Shown here one piece after another: positions 13,627 through 26,200 of a stretch of 64,000 nucleotides of DNA. The translations under genes and the position numbers were made by a program. Origin of the DNA: Microvelia longipes (Eukaryota; Arthropoda; Insecta; Hemiptera; Veliidae); contig JACMZG010001911.1 of assembly GCA_018340805.1 (NCBI GenBank), positions 54,017,571 through 54,081,570 of the forward strand. The letters run 5' to 3'. Within the stretch, counting starts at the first letter, position 1; each line of letters starts with the position of its first letter. The notes below the pieces were generated by a model. The model did no database searches. It was given only the letters and a program-made list of their open reading frames with translations, and was not told where the DNA came from.

Positions 13627-16600
13627 ACATATGTCATATTAAGTCAATATTAAGAGAAACTAGGTGTCAAGGGGGAATCCAACAAATGGGTGACCACTGG
13701 AAATCTAACAAATATTTAAATTCCACAGTTGAGGGAAGCGAGGCCGAAAAAGAGGATGAGATCAGCAAATCCAATAAGTGTTAAGCAGTGGGAGAATTCT
13801 GATGTCACTCTTCACTCGATTTTTATACAAATAATAGCAATATTTACCAAATTAATAAGGTAAAAGGAAACGCACCTATAGTGTACAGTATGAGTCTGAA
13901 CCCAAATATTAGCACTTCCCAAGGGCATCTCACTATCAGTGTCTGTCTCACTCTGATCACTAGCAGTAGCAGCAGCGGGAGAGAACTGCCTGATAGCTTG
14001 ATACACAGTCATATTGTAAGGTAGAATCTGATCGTTTATCAGGAATTGAAGTTTATGACGACTCGACCCTACAGTCATACCAACCTAACACAAAAAACAA
14101 AATATTTAATAAAGATAAATAATAATTACAATTTTTATTTAACAATAAGCTTGTTACTGTTTACTGTTGTTACATGTTACTATTTTTACTGTTTTTTCAA
14201 GGACAGAATTCTTCATGACTTAACAGAAAGAGGTAAAATATGAGAACGGTTAGGTCGACAGTAAATTCGAAGTTAAGATTATACTTCTTGTAAAATTATC
14301 CTTCTTGTAAGGTTATCCTTCGTGTAAAATCGATAGATGCTAGAAAAACAACAAGGATTCCTTGTTGAATAGGTCTTTGGGGCAGCTTTTTGAGGCAAAA
14401 GAATTCTATTACATTCCTAATGTGCTACAAGATAGCAGAGACTATATAACTACACTCTGATAACTATAGATAAACTTGTTGGATGTAAACTAAAATCAAC
14501 CTTCCAAATCTTGAGACTACCACAAGGTGAAAAATTCATATAATTTAATAGCTAAAGCTATTAAAGCTATTTTAAAGCTAATTAATGATCCTGAATTTTA
14601 TTTTTAAATGAGGTTCATTTTGTAAAAGATTCTTTTAAAAGAACCTGAATTATTTACAAGTACATGGTTTTTATATGAACCTAATCTTTTAACCAATATA
14701 ACTCTAAAAAAATGACAGAAAAGAAGTCTCTCCACAAAACATAACTTTATTGGCAAAGTCCTTTCAACTTAACTAGAGGCCATCATCGGTGCAAAACTAT
14801 TGAGATGTTAAAGAAGCAAAGAAGTGTGAATATGTCTATGATTTCTTACTGTATTAGGGTCAGACATACCTAGTAAGAAAACATAGACTTACTTCTTTAA
14901 CATCTCAATGGTTTTGCACTGATGATGGCCTCTAGTTAGGTTGAAAGGACTTTGCCAATAAAGTTTTGTTTTGAGAAGAGACTTCTTTTCTTTCGTTATT
15001 TATGATGGACTCCATTCATGCTCATTCTACTGATATTGTTATTTATATCTGTTATTTATATTTAAACAGCTGATTAATTATTGGTTTTCAGATGTTTATC
15101 ATGAACTTCAATAAAGGAAACAAGTGAACTTACCAAGGTATCATCAATGTCCTCTTCACTGTTCTCATCATCAGATTGAGATGAATGTTTATCTCTAATC
15201 TTAGCGTATCCTCTTACTACTAAATATCGCTCTATAGCTTGCACTAGAGCCAGAGGGTCAATCTTTACTGTACCACCCTTCCACTGCTTTAAATTCGAAC
15301 ACTCAGGATGCCTTGATAACTGACACTACACAATCAAAAAAATAACGTTAGAGGTCTTGGGTGGCTCAAAACTATAATGACAAATTTTCAAAACAAACTA
15401 ATAAACATCGCTTATGCTTCTTCATAAAAGATGATTAATTACTTCATAGAAAAATCATTTTCCCGAAAGCACAAATACACAAGATTGACTTTGGCAACAA
15501 GTTTTATTTCTTAAGATAAACGATGATTACAGATACACACACAAACATAATACATCACAAGAAATATAAAAATTACAAAGAAAATTATATAACTGTGGTT
15601 GAAATGTCACCCCAGTAATTTTGGCTTTTATTAACCCATTTTGTACCATAAAAAATCAGTTAAAAGGAAAACACAAAAAAATATTTAACCAGAAAAATAT
15701 ATTTAAAATACTTATAGTAAATAAGTGGAAAATATGAAAATATCAGGCTCACCAGTAAACACAAAAAACATAGACATACTAAAAAAACAACTTGGTAAAA
15801 CCAATCAAGAGGTGTTAAATTTGTTTGAAACAGATATCAAAGTGAGAAGTTATCACTTTCACTAGTCAAAAGTGACAGTAAAATTAACATCTTTAGGTAG
15901 CATTTACCAAACAAATGTTAATAAATCAGAACTAGCATGAAAAGATTTGAAGAGGGTGAAGACAATCTTTGGAAGTCAAGGGCCATGTTTTCCCATTATA
16001 TCCCATTATATGTAGAAGCATCATGGATGAAATCAAAGAGGCATGGTGAGGTGAGGCGTCTTCTTTGAAAATTTGCTACACTCATTTCAACCAGCATAAG
16101 AGAACAAATAATGTGGCTGGAGAGCATCCGCAGGGAGAGCTCTATGCCACAAATTAGCTTGAGGAGCTGATGGTGTTCATTTAATTAAAATGTTTGTATT
16201 TATTCTCATAGCAGTCCCAGAATTAAAGTTTTAAGACATTTTACAAACAGTTTAAAAATTATTAAAATCATTATTTTTTCAACTGTTATCTACTTTAGGC
16301 GTTTTTTTAAAATTTCAAATTTTTAAAAATGTAATCAAAAAATCCTTTTATTAATTTCCTAACAAAAGTAAATGACTTTTGTAATTTATTTGTAAAAAAA
16401 CAAAAGACTAATTAACCAAAAGGTTGCATAGTTTATTTGAAAGAACAAATAATAAGCTTTGAAATGCCACCAAGATAAAAATTGTACCCTGCTCAGAATT
16501 TTAGATGATGCCATTTTTGAAATCAAAGAAATAGCAAAAATAGCAAATTGTGGAAAATTTAACACGTCACTGAGGCAATATGACTCCACCCAATGAGCAG

Positions 16601-19600
16601 AAAAAGGGATTTTTTCCTATCAGCTTAATTTTATTAAAATCAATATCATAGAGTCCAAAAATGTACTTCTTTTTAAATGATTTAAGATGGAATGTTGCAA
16701 ATGCAAAACACACACTAAAAGAAAATAATTTCAAACAAAGTTAATTACTACATTGACTTACTTTAAGCTGGTGAGTATTGAAAAATTTAAGAGCAGTAGT
16801 ACTTCCGGAGGGAGCTGGTAAGTCGTGAACTTTAACAGGGAATTGTTCTAACTGAGAAACACAACTATTTAGTTTTGATACTAATGCTTGTAAACACGTT
16901 GAATCTAAGGTACATTCGCTTATAATACACGAGTCCATCTGTAACAAAAATCACATCAAAACAATCAACAGACATGTTAAAACATAATTAGGTACCAGAG
17001 TTTAAAAAACGTTGCTTAGAAATGTAGCAATGTGAATCCGATGATATCATTTTTTTAATATGAAAAACAGTATTAAAGAAGTGGGGGACAAGTGAGAGAG
17101 TGGAGAGAAAACAGCACTAAGGAATTGATGGACGTTTATTGGAGCTACCTAAAAAAAAATTAGGGCTTACACAACGCATACTACTTTGAACCACAGATGT
17201 TTTATTCACAGAAGGCTTGTCATAAAATTCAATGGTTAGTTAAGATAAGTCCAGTTAAAAGGCACTGATGAGAAGGTTTAATTATTGTTGCTACCACTGA
17301 TCCACCAGAACAGAAGTCCTAATGTTCTGGCCAATTGAAGAATCGATACTTGCAGTTCAGATCAGGCGAAGCAATACTCAAGCTTTCAACTTATCAAGTC
17401 ATATCAGTGAATAACTTCTCGTCTCAATGAGCACAAAGAGTTGGTTAATACCTTGGTATTTGCCGCCATTAGTGGCGATTAGAGGTGGTTAGAGGTGGAA
17501 GGGGTGGGGAGGGATGGAAATTGGTTGGGGGCAGTGGTGTGGGTGGGGGGTTAATATTATACATCCCCCCACCCACACCCCCAACCAATTTCCATCCCTC
17601 CCCGCCCCTTCCACCTCTAATCGCCACTAATGGCGGTGGCAAATACCGAAGGTATTAACCAAGCAAGACAAGCCTTCTGAAGGAAGGGAATAGAAGAGGG
17701 TTTATAAAGGGAATTTTGTACTGAGTCAAAGCCGAGACCCTGAGAAGTCAAGTGTGTGAGTCATCTGACATTTTGATGCTTTGTGACTTTTATTACGATC
17801 TATGCCAGTGTCATGGTTTTCCTGTTTCTATTTTTGGTGGTGTTGGTTTTGACTACAAAAAAAGTTATTTCCCAATTGAAAGTGTTTTTTGATAATACTG
17901 TAAGTTGTTTGTTGATACTTGTATATATTTAGTCTTTCTAGTACGTCAAGTTTAGGCCTAATAATAGACAATAAAATGAAAAGATTGAGTGAGATTGAAG
18001 CTGCACCAAAATAATATTTGGTCTTCCAGGGTGTAAAACCTATGAAGATTTCCGTATTTGTACGGAAATTTGAAAGTCCATAGGGAAAACGGAAATAACC
18101 CCTGGTTGTAAGCAATTTTCAATAGTTGTAAGGAAATCATACCGAAATTCTTTGGCTTTTAGTAGTTATCGTTATAGTTCAAATGTATCATAAAATTTTA
18201 AATTATCATTAAATATGAATAATTTTATTTAACTTGTCCTTGTTAATCATACAAGTTACTGAACCGTTTCAATTTTGACGCCTATTTTTTATTTCAAGAA
18301 TTTAAATATAGTCTTTAATATAAAGTAATGCGTAAAAAGCAATGGGATTATTAAACAGGATTAAGTCTAAGATGGAAAAGGATTAAACATATTGAACCAG
18401 TTATTGCCTAGATTTTTTGGTTATGGTTTGTAGTCAGAAGAGTGACACTTTGTTACACTTGCTTGTCAAAATTGTTTGATTTTGATTGTCAAAATGTATC
18501 AGCTAACTAATGAAACCCTAATCCTGTATCCAATCTAAAAATATATGAGCATATAATACCTTCACCTAATTAAAATATATAATAAAGAAGATGAATAAAA
18601 ATAGAGCATGTAATACTTACAGGACAATTGGTAAAAATATGTGAACAAGTTATAATTCAATGATGACACTTATCAAACTAATGAGTTAAAATACTACTTA
18701 AGACTTAAATGTTTTGTCTTTTGTTTCACTTTAGTTTTTTTTATTTTTATTTGAATATAATAGATTTTATTTAAACCTTCATGGTAAAGGGTTATGATTT
18801 ATTTTGTTATATTTGTATTTTTAAATAAATATATAAATCATTATTAAAATTATATAAAAATAGAGCATGTAATACTTACAGGACAATTGGTAAAAACATG
18901 TAAAAAAGTTCTAATTCGATGATGACGCTTATCAGACTTATGAGTTAAGAAATCTAATAATGATTTAACCAGGCCAGAATGATTTACTTCAAATGGGGAG
19001 ATATCACAGTCCATTACAGTATTACACAGTTCTACTAGAGCTACCAACTTGTCTTCCTCCTGCAACAAACAATCCGAATTAATAGTAATGCAATAGGAAA
19101 TTCACTTCTTTTCTGCTTTGCTTGTTCTTAGAATGCATTGGATACAACATGATTTTTCTACACTTTTAAAGAATATTCGAAAACTATTCTTCTGTCAATA
19201 AAAGTCTCTAGAAAAGCAAAAATGTGTGACTCTATCTTCCATGACATCCGCTATCTTAGAAACTAAGAGATCTGTTCAGAGAAACTAAACAGTTTTTGAG
19301 ACACTAAAAAAGCATCTCAAGGTAAAATAATACTACAAATTTGAAGAATTTCTACAAGAGTTTGGCTAATGGAATTTAGTTTCATTGCCTTAAAGTATCT
19401 GGTTCTTCTTCCTATATAAAAGTAATAAAGTTTCTTTCCTCATCTTGGAATTTAAATTAAATGAGGTATTAAAAAACTTACAAGACTATTTAGTGAAGAG
19501 ATGGCTTGAGTAAGAGAAGTAAGAACAGCAGAGGGATCAGAAGAATTATTTAATTCTAATGCAGAAAATGAAGAGACGAATTTCTGAGCTCTCTCTCGCA

Positions 19601-20111
19601 CCCAGGCTCTAACTTTCTCTCTGTTAGCTGCCCATAGGCTTGAAGAACTCAGTGTTTTAGACATACCAGTCTCCTGAACAAAAAAAAAACAAATCTTAAA
19701 TTCGTAAATATAGGGATCAATCTACAGCAGTAGATGTAAGAGCCAAAGAGGCTTTAAGATGCACCGGGGCTGCCAACAGATGGAGGCGGGCTAGCCCTAC
19801 AGGACTTTAATCTATTTCCCATCTCTTCCCTGCCTATCACTTATACTTTTATAGTTTTCTGTTATTTTCCATGTTTTTTTTTACTTATTGGTCATATTGA
19901 TTCAGACTTGGTTTGTCCAATTCAGAGCTCCAAAAACATATACAAGACCATTTTGGCAACAAAAAAAATTAACTTGATTTTTTTTTAAATTTCCGTCACA
20001 ACAACCTGGTATTCAATAGAGATCCTGTCCTCCCAAGGTTGATTTTTGTACCAAGTTTGATAGAAAAATATTTATCCGTTAAAAATACATACATACAATA
20101 CACACACACAC

Positions 20112-20204
<93 letters not shown>

Positions 20205-23200
20205 TAACTTCGTAGTTTGGGACATCTTCAATAATGGATTTTGGACACACTTCCAGTGCCCCAACCCCTACCACCCAAGCTATCAAATTTTTTGTAAAGA
20301 AAATTTGCTAATTGCAATTTTATACAACTAATTAACACCACAAAGGATGAATTAATCAACAGTTATCAAAAGTATTGATTGTAATATTTTTCTAAACAGG
20401 AAATTCATAATTAAAAATCTAAACAAAAAAAAGTTTTTTTACCTTTCTATATCCAGGTTTATTGTATCTATCAGTGGTTCTGCCCCATCGAGCTGGGTTG
20501 AGGGAGGCAAGGAACCCACCAGTCTTCATAGTGGCAACTGACAGTCTAGATCTCACAGTTCTACTACCTAATGATTGACTGGCTGTAATAACACATCAAA
20601 ATGTTCTTTAACAGGGTCTTACAAACAGCAAAACATCATTTTGGCTTTACATTTTGTAACTAGCACTGATTACATTGATAAAACAATGTCAAAATAAAGA
20701 AAATAAAACAAAATTTTTGATTTTATCACTGAAATGTAATTTAGTTTAGGGTAAATAACACTAGGAGTGCTCTTTTGATTCCCAAAACTATTTAAAGTAC
20801 CCAACATATGAAATAAGTTCTTTACAATAGGATAAATTATAGTACGACACACGGCTAAAATCAGTTGACAGCATGGGAAAATAATGTGAGGGAGCCACTG
20901 AGGTTAGTCCTGGATGTGAAACTACTCCCTCAATTTCAAATTAGGCCAACTTTATTGGTTCTTCAACACTATTTTCCCGTGCTGTCAACTGATTTTAGCC
21001 GTGTTTCGTACTATAAGTGCATCATAGATATACTAAAAGTAAAGTAATTATCCTTTTAATAGAACTAGCTAAAAATTATGAGGTGTGTCAATCAATATTT
21101 TTTAGGTTAGTTATCTCCATTACAAACCCAACAAAAAATTAAGTTTAAACACTCAGGTTGTTTATGGTTTCCCTAGTGGTAAGAACTGCCTTGAAAACAC
21201 AAGAACTGGGTAAAGGCTTAAGTTTATGATGTTAACAAATTTGATCAACTCAAAAAATAAAAATAAAAAGGTTGAGTTATATTCTCTGCAAGAAAATAAA
21301 AGTAAAGTCTTTTGTTTATCTTGAATAAAATCTGTATTTCAAAAGTAATGAAAGGTCTAGTAAAGAAGAAGAGAGAGCACAAAAGTAAAACAACAAGAGT
21401 AGAAAATAAGAAAGAGAGAGGGTAAGATGTTAAATCTAATAAATAAGTCACAACTTACTTTCATTCTCTCACTACACTTTCTTAATACTCACTTACTCTC
21501 TCTGTCTCACTTCTCTTTCTTACTACTCATTTAATCTCTATACCCTCACTTACTCTCTCCCTCGCGTCTCTTTCATACAACTCATTTACTCTCTATACCC
21601 TCACTTACTCTCTCTCACTAATCTCTTACTCTCTCCTTCACGTCTCTTTCTTACTACTCACTTACTCTCTATACCCTCACTTACTCTCTCTCACTACTTT
21701 CCCTTACTACTCACTTACTATCTCTATCTCTTTTTATTTTCATATCGAACATTGAGGGAAGAAGAAAGAAAGAGGGAGAGTAAGAATCAGATATTCAAGT
21801 ACTTACAATGTTTATGTTTAGTTAGTAAGTCATGCATGCTTGGAGAGAAATCCTGAGGAGCCCCCGTGGCATTATTATCCTGTCTATTATGTTTATCTCT
21901 CTTCAAAACTCTTTTTGGTTTCCTTAGTTCCCTCATCCTCCTGCAAGTAAAATAAAAAGGTTTAAATCAGATTCAATAATAATTTAATCATAGCTATGAT
22001 TGAATGCATGATCATTGCGTATTGCTATGAAAGGTTCTAGACTTTTTTATTACATAAAGGGATACAATCCTTCCAACTTTCAATTCAATTACATGATTAA
22101 AAAACATTTTTTTTTTAAAATGTATACATGTCATTTAATAACAATTGAACAAATGCCGATAATCAGATGAAACTTGACACACATGTTAAGCCTATATAGA
22201 ATGTGTGCAAAATTTCTAAATGATAATTTTCTAAAGCTACAGCCTTCAAACTTTACTGTTAGATTGATAAAAATGATAAGCTGTAAGCTCAAAATAGACT
22301 CTGTTAATGAAACAAAAAATTTGGGGGAGTGAACTTTTTTTTTGTAATAAATTTTGAGACATCACAGCTCAATCTAAACCCTAAAATAAACTAAGTTATA
22401 TGTGGAGAGACTGAGGTGTTTGATTAAGGAAATTTAAAATTTAAAACTCTAAGAGTTGAAACCTGGGAAAGATAAGAAAACAAAAATAAAGTATCTACAC
22501 ACTGATAAGGTAAATGATAAGAAACGTACATATTTACACACCTGGTGATAGGAGAGCAGTCACTCAGAGGACTCTCATCATCATCCATATTGATCACATC
22601 CACCATATCATTCTGACTACTGCTCACTGGAACTATAATAACAATAATAAATACATTGCTTTAATTCCCAACAGTCACCCATCACGGCACTGGCCTCACC
22701 CAATGCTGCTTAACTTTTATGATCCAACAAAAACCGTGTATCCAAACAAATATATAGCCATAACATTAGGCATAGAGATATATACTAGATGGGGCATAGC
22801 CTATCTCATTACATTGAGAGGCCTGAAACATCTTTTTGGGACTCTCAGGGGTTCTGTGTAACCTCATTGAAACCTCCTCCAAGAGTGAGTTAAGGTTATA
22901 ATAATTCAATTGTTTTTCGGCTTCCCGTACATTCCTTGTATTTTGATTTGTATTTTTAACACTCTAATGTATAAGTTATTGAAAGTTTGCACTGATTATT
23001 TGAATGTATTAATTGGCAAGGTAGTCAAGTTACTTTTTCGATGTTTCAAAATTTAACCTATGGGCTTCTCTAATAATATATCTCCATGACATTACACGTG
23101 TTGTTGTTATCCCTCAGAGGGTAAGGTGGGTCTGTCAGACCCCATGACAATTAATTTGATAAATGTTAAGATTGATGTGTAAAGATCACTATACTACGTA

Positions 23201-26200
23201 AACCCTCCCAGCCTAATCTTGTAACATGTCCAGGCAGTCTAACTGTTCTAGTGATATCAAAATGCCCAAAATTAACAGAGAATTCATGTTTTGAGGATTA
23301 AAAGACTAACTTATCCTCTGCGTCTTAAAAATATTGTAATGTTATTAATTAATTGAAGTGCATTTTTAATTTATTATTTAAATATCAAAACAAACACACT
23401 TTAAAACATTTTTTGAAGAATTTGAGCAGCAAAGGTTCCAATTGTTGTTAATTTTGGTTTAATTCAATAAATTATATGGTTATATATTTATCTTAAGTAA
23501 CTACTGTATAATTATTATTATTAACTAATAAATGGTATTCTATTCTATTCTATTCTATATAGTTAATACCACCCTCAAAGACAGTTAATAAAGGTTTACA
23601 GCCAGTTTTTTATAACATTACACTTAACATATTTGTCTTGAATTTTTATAATTTGAGTAAGAAATTTTCTTCCATGTCCTTATAAAGTGGGAAACTAATA
23701 AGTTTATAAGTCCAATCAAATTCGGGTATCCCTTTCCAACTGTATTATACATAATTTTGCCCATCTTCGACAAAAATATTGCTGAATCCATTTGACATTA
23801 ATCTTACCTATCCTACATATAGTTCCGTTGAATGTATGGGTTGTTGATATGGGTGTAGGTGTAGTGACTGTGTTAGTATTGGAAGGACCAGGAAGTGGAG
23901 AATCAATACCAGGGCTTTGTATTGCAGTGGGGGTTAGTTTGGTAGGGCTGGGTCCAAGTGGGATTCCTGCATCAGCTAACTGCTTGACTTGATACAAAAC
24001 ACCTGTAACATCAAGTTAATCATTTAAAAATTTTATTTAGAAAAATCTAAAAGAGCCATTTAATGGCATTACATTAAATTTAGATCAGTTTTTAAATTGA
24101 TAAAAAACTTGGTGCTATATAAAATATCAACATATTATCTTTTTTAATAATAATTTCAGGTACCTGATAATACTAATAACCACACATATATTAAGAATAA
24201 AAAATATAGAAATAAAACAAACCAAACAAGCCAAAGCTTCCTGCAATTTATTTTTCCTAAATTATAGGATTGATGCCCTACTTACCACAATAGTAATTCT
24301 TATTCATTTTAATTTCAGGCCTCTAAAAGATAGAAATGTTCCTCCAGTCCATTCAATGAGATGCAGCATCAGAAGAAAGCTTGAGATATTAGTATATTTT
24401 AATAAATTTTCATCTGAATAGCATGCTTAATCCTGAGTTAAACTTATTTATTTAAACCATCAAGCAAACACTTTATCGGCCCCAATTATCTTATAAACCA
24501 ATTATATAATAAACTGATTATAACTATTTATAGTAAACAATCAAAATTTATACAAAATGCCCAGTTTCCTGAATAAATTGAAAAATCACTGTCATTAATC
24601 CAAAAACAATTTCCTTTGTAACCTTTAATATTTCTTAATTTCAAATCAGATGACAATGAACAATCTGTATTTGTAAATACAACAAACATAATCTTGGTAG
24701 TATTTTTTCCACCTTCTTACTAACAGATAAAGTGGATGATTAGTATTTCTAATAACCAATGAAATCTTGATTAATGGATTTCAAGATATTTTGGACAGAA
24801 ATATGGACGGTTAAGTTAATAATCTAGTCACACAGATTTTGCAATAATAGTTTGATTATTAGCTCGCGAACCCCAACATTCTTTTATAGATACTTTTTGT
24901 GCCCCAGGAACTCCAGATTGTATATCATATTATATATACAAATTACATTATTTATACTATCATCATTATTTTAACTTATATTTATTGATCAATAAATTCA
25001 CAATACATAATGAGGGACATGAATTCCTTCATTTTGTTCCTTAATATTGGTTCCATTCAAGCTGGTTGTGATGTCCAACATAAGAATATAAAACAAAGTA
25101 GATTTGAATTAGTTACCTTCTCGAGTAAAATGTATAGAGAATAAATCAGGTAGTTTCTGCATCAATATCTCAGCCATTTGAAGAGCAGATACCACTATCC
25201 TAAGATCCTGTGATGCCATCATGCCTGCAAGCTGGCTTGCAACCATCTGAGCTTTTAGAACTTCCTGCAAACATTACAAAAATAATAAAAATAGAAATAG
25301 GCTAGTTAGTAATTTTCATAAGAAGAGCAAAGCCAATACTGCATTTTGCCCACAGGCTCAACAATACATATTGATTTTTCAATACTCTTATACGCAACTA
25401 ATATTTTTCCCACAATAATCACAAAAATTTGTGAATATTATGAAAATATTAAAATATGTTTTCACTAATTCATTAAAAAATTAAAAAGATACAAAATAAA
25501 TGTTACTAATAAAATACTCCTTAAATAATCCTATGTTACTAAATAAATAATCCTAATAATTAGGATTCTTTTCATTTTAATCTGACGACCGCAAGTAATG
25601 AAAAGTAAAAGATAATTACTTTTTTAAGTCGCTTTAAATACTTATTTCAAAATGATGATACATTTATCTTTTATTTTATTCAAGTCATGATTCGGACTCA
25701 AGCTTTCGTAGAGCGAAACCAATTCCCCTTAACCCTCCACTTTCCTCATACAAGCAACCTCATAATTTTCAAGCATCATTTTCTAATGAAAACTCACTAA
25801 AATAGCAAAGTAATAATAAGATTTGCTACAGTATAACTTTTGTTTTATTTACTAGAAGCAAAGAATAAAAGAGATATAGAATGTTGGAAATTATACGAGA
25901 GCGTCAGCTAGAAGGTAAGAGTGAACTCGGTTCAGGTCAGTAGCAGCAGCTCTGAAACTTAACCACCTAGACATAATATTCTTCCAATTTTTTTAAGTAA
26001 TTATAACGAAATTATCTTGTTCTTTATGACCAATGTAATGAGTATCTTCTTGAAATTGGTCACTAGTATATAAAGAAAATACTTGGATTATTCATAAAAA
26101 CGCAAGGAGTGATTGGCTAAAAAAATATGACAGGAGCTCATTTTTGTAGTCTGCATAATAAATCTAATAAATTACACACTAGCGCTCCTGTTAACTGGCT

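Noticed and set aside
15930..16175. Possible gene fragment in a CG-richer intron patch
   Set aside because: No reading frame with coding character and no recognisable motif.
23792..23992. Plus-strand 66-residue ORF
   Set aside because: Antisense to TRIP12 exon 18.
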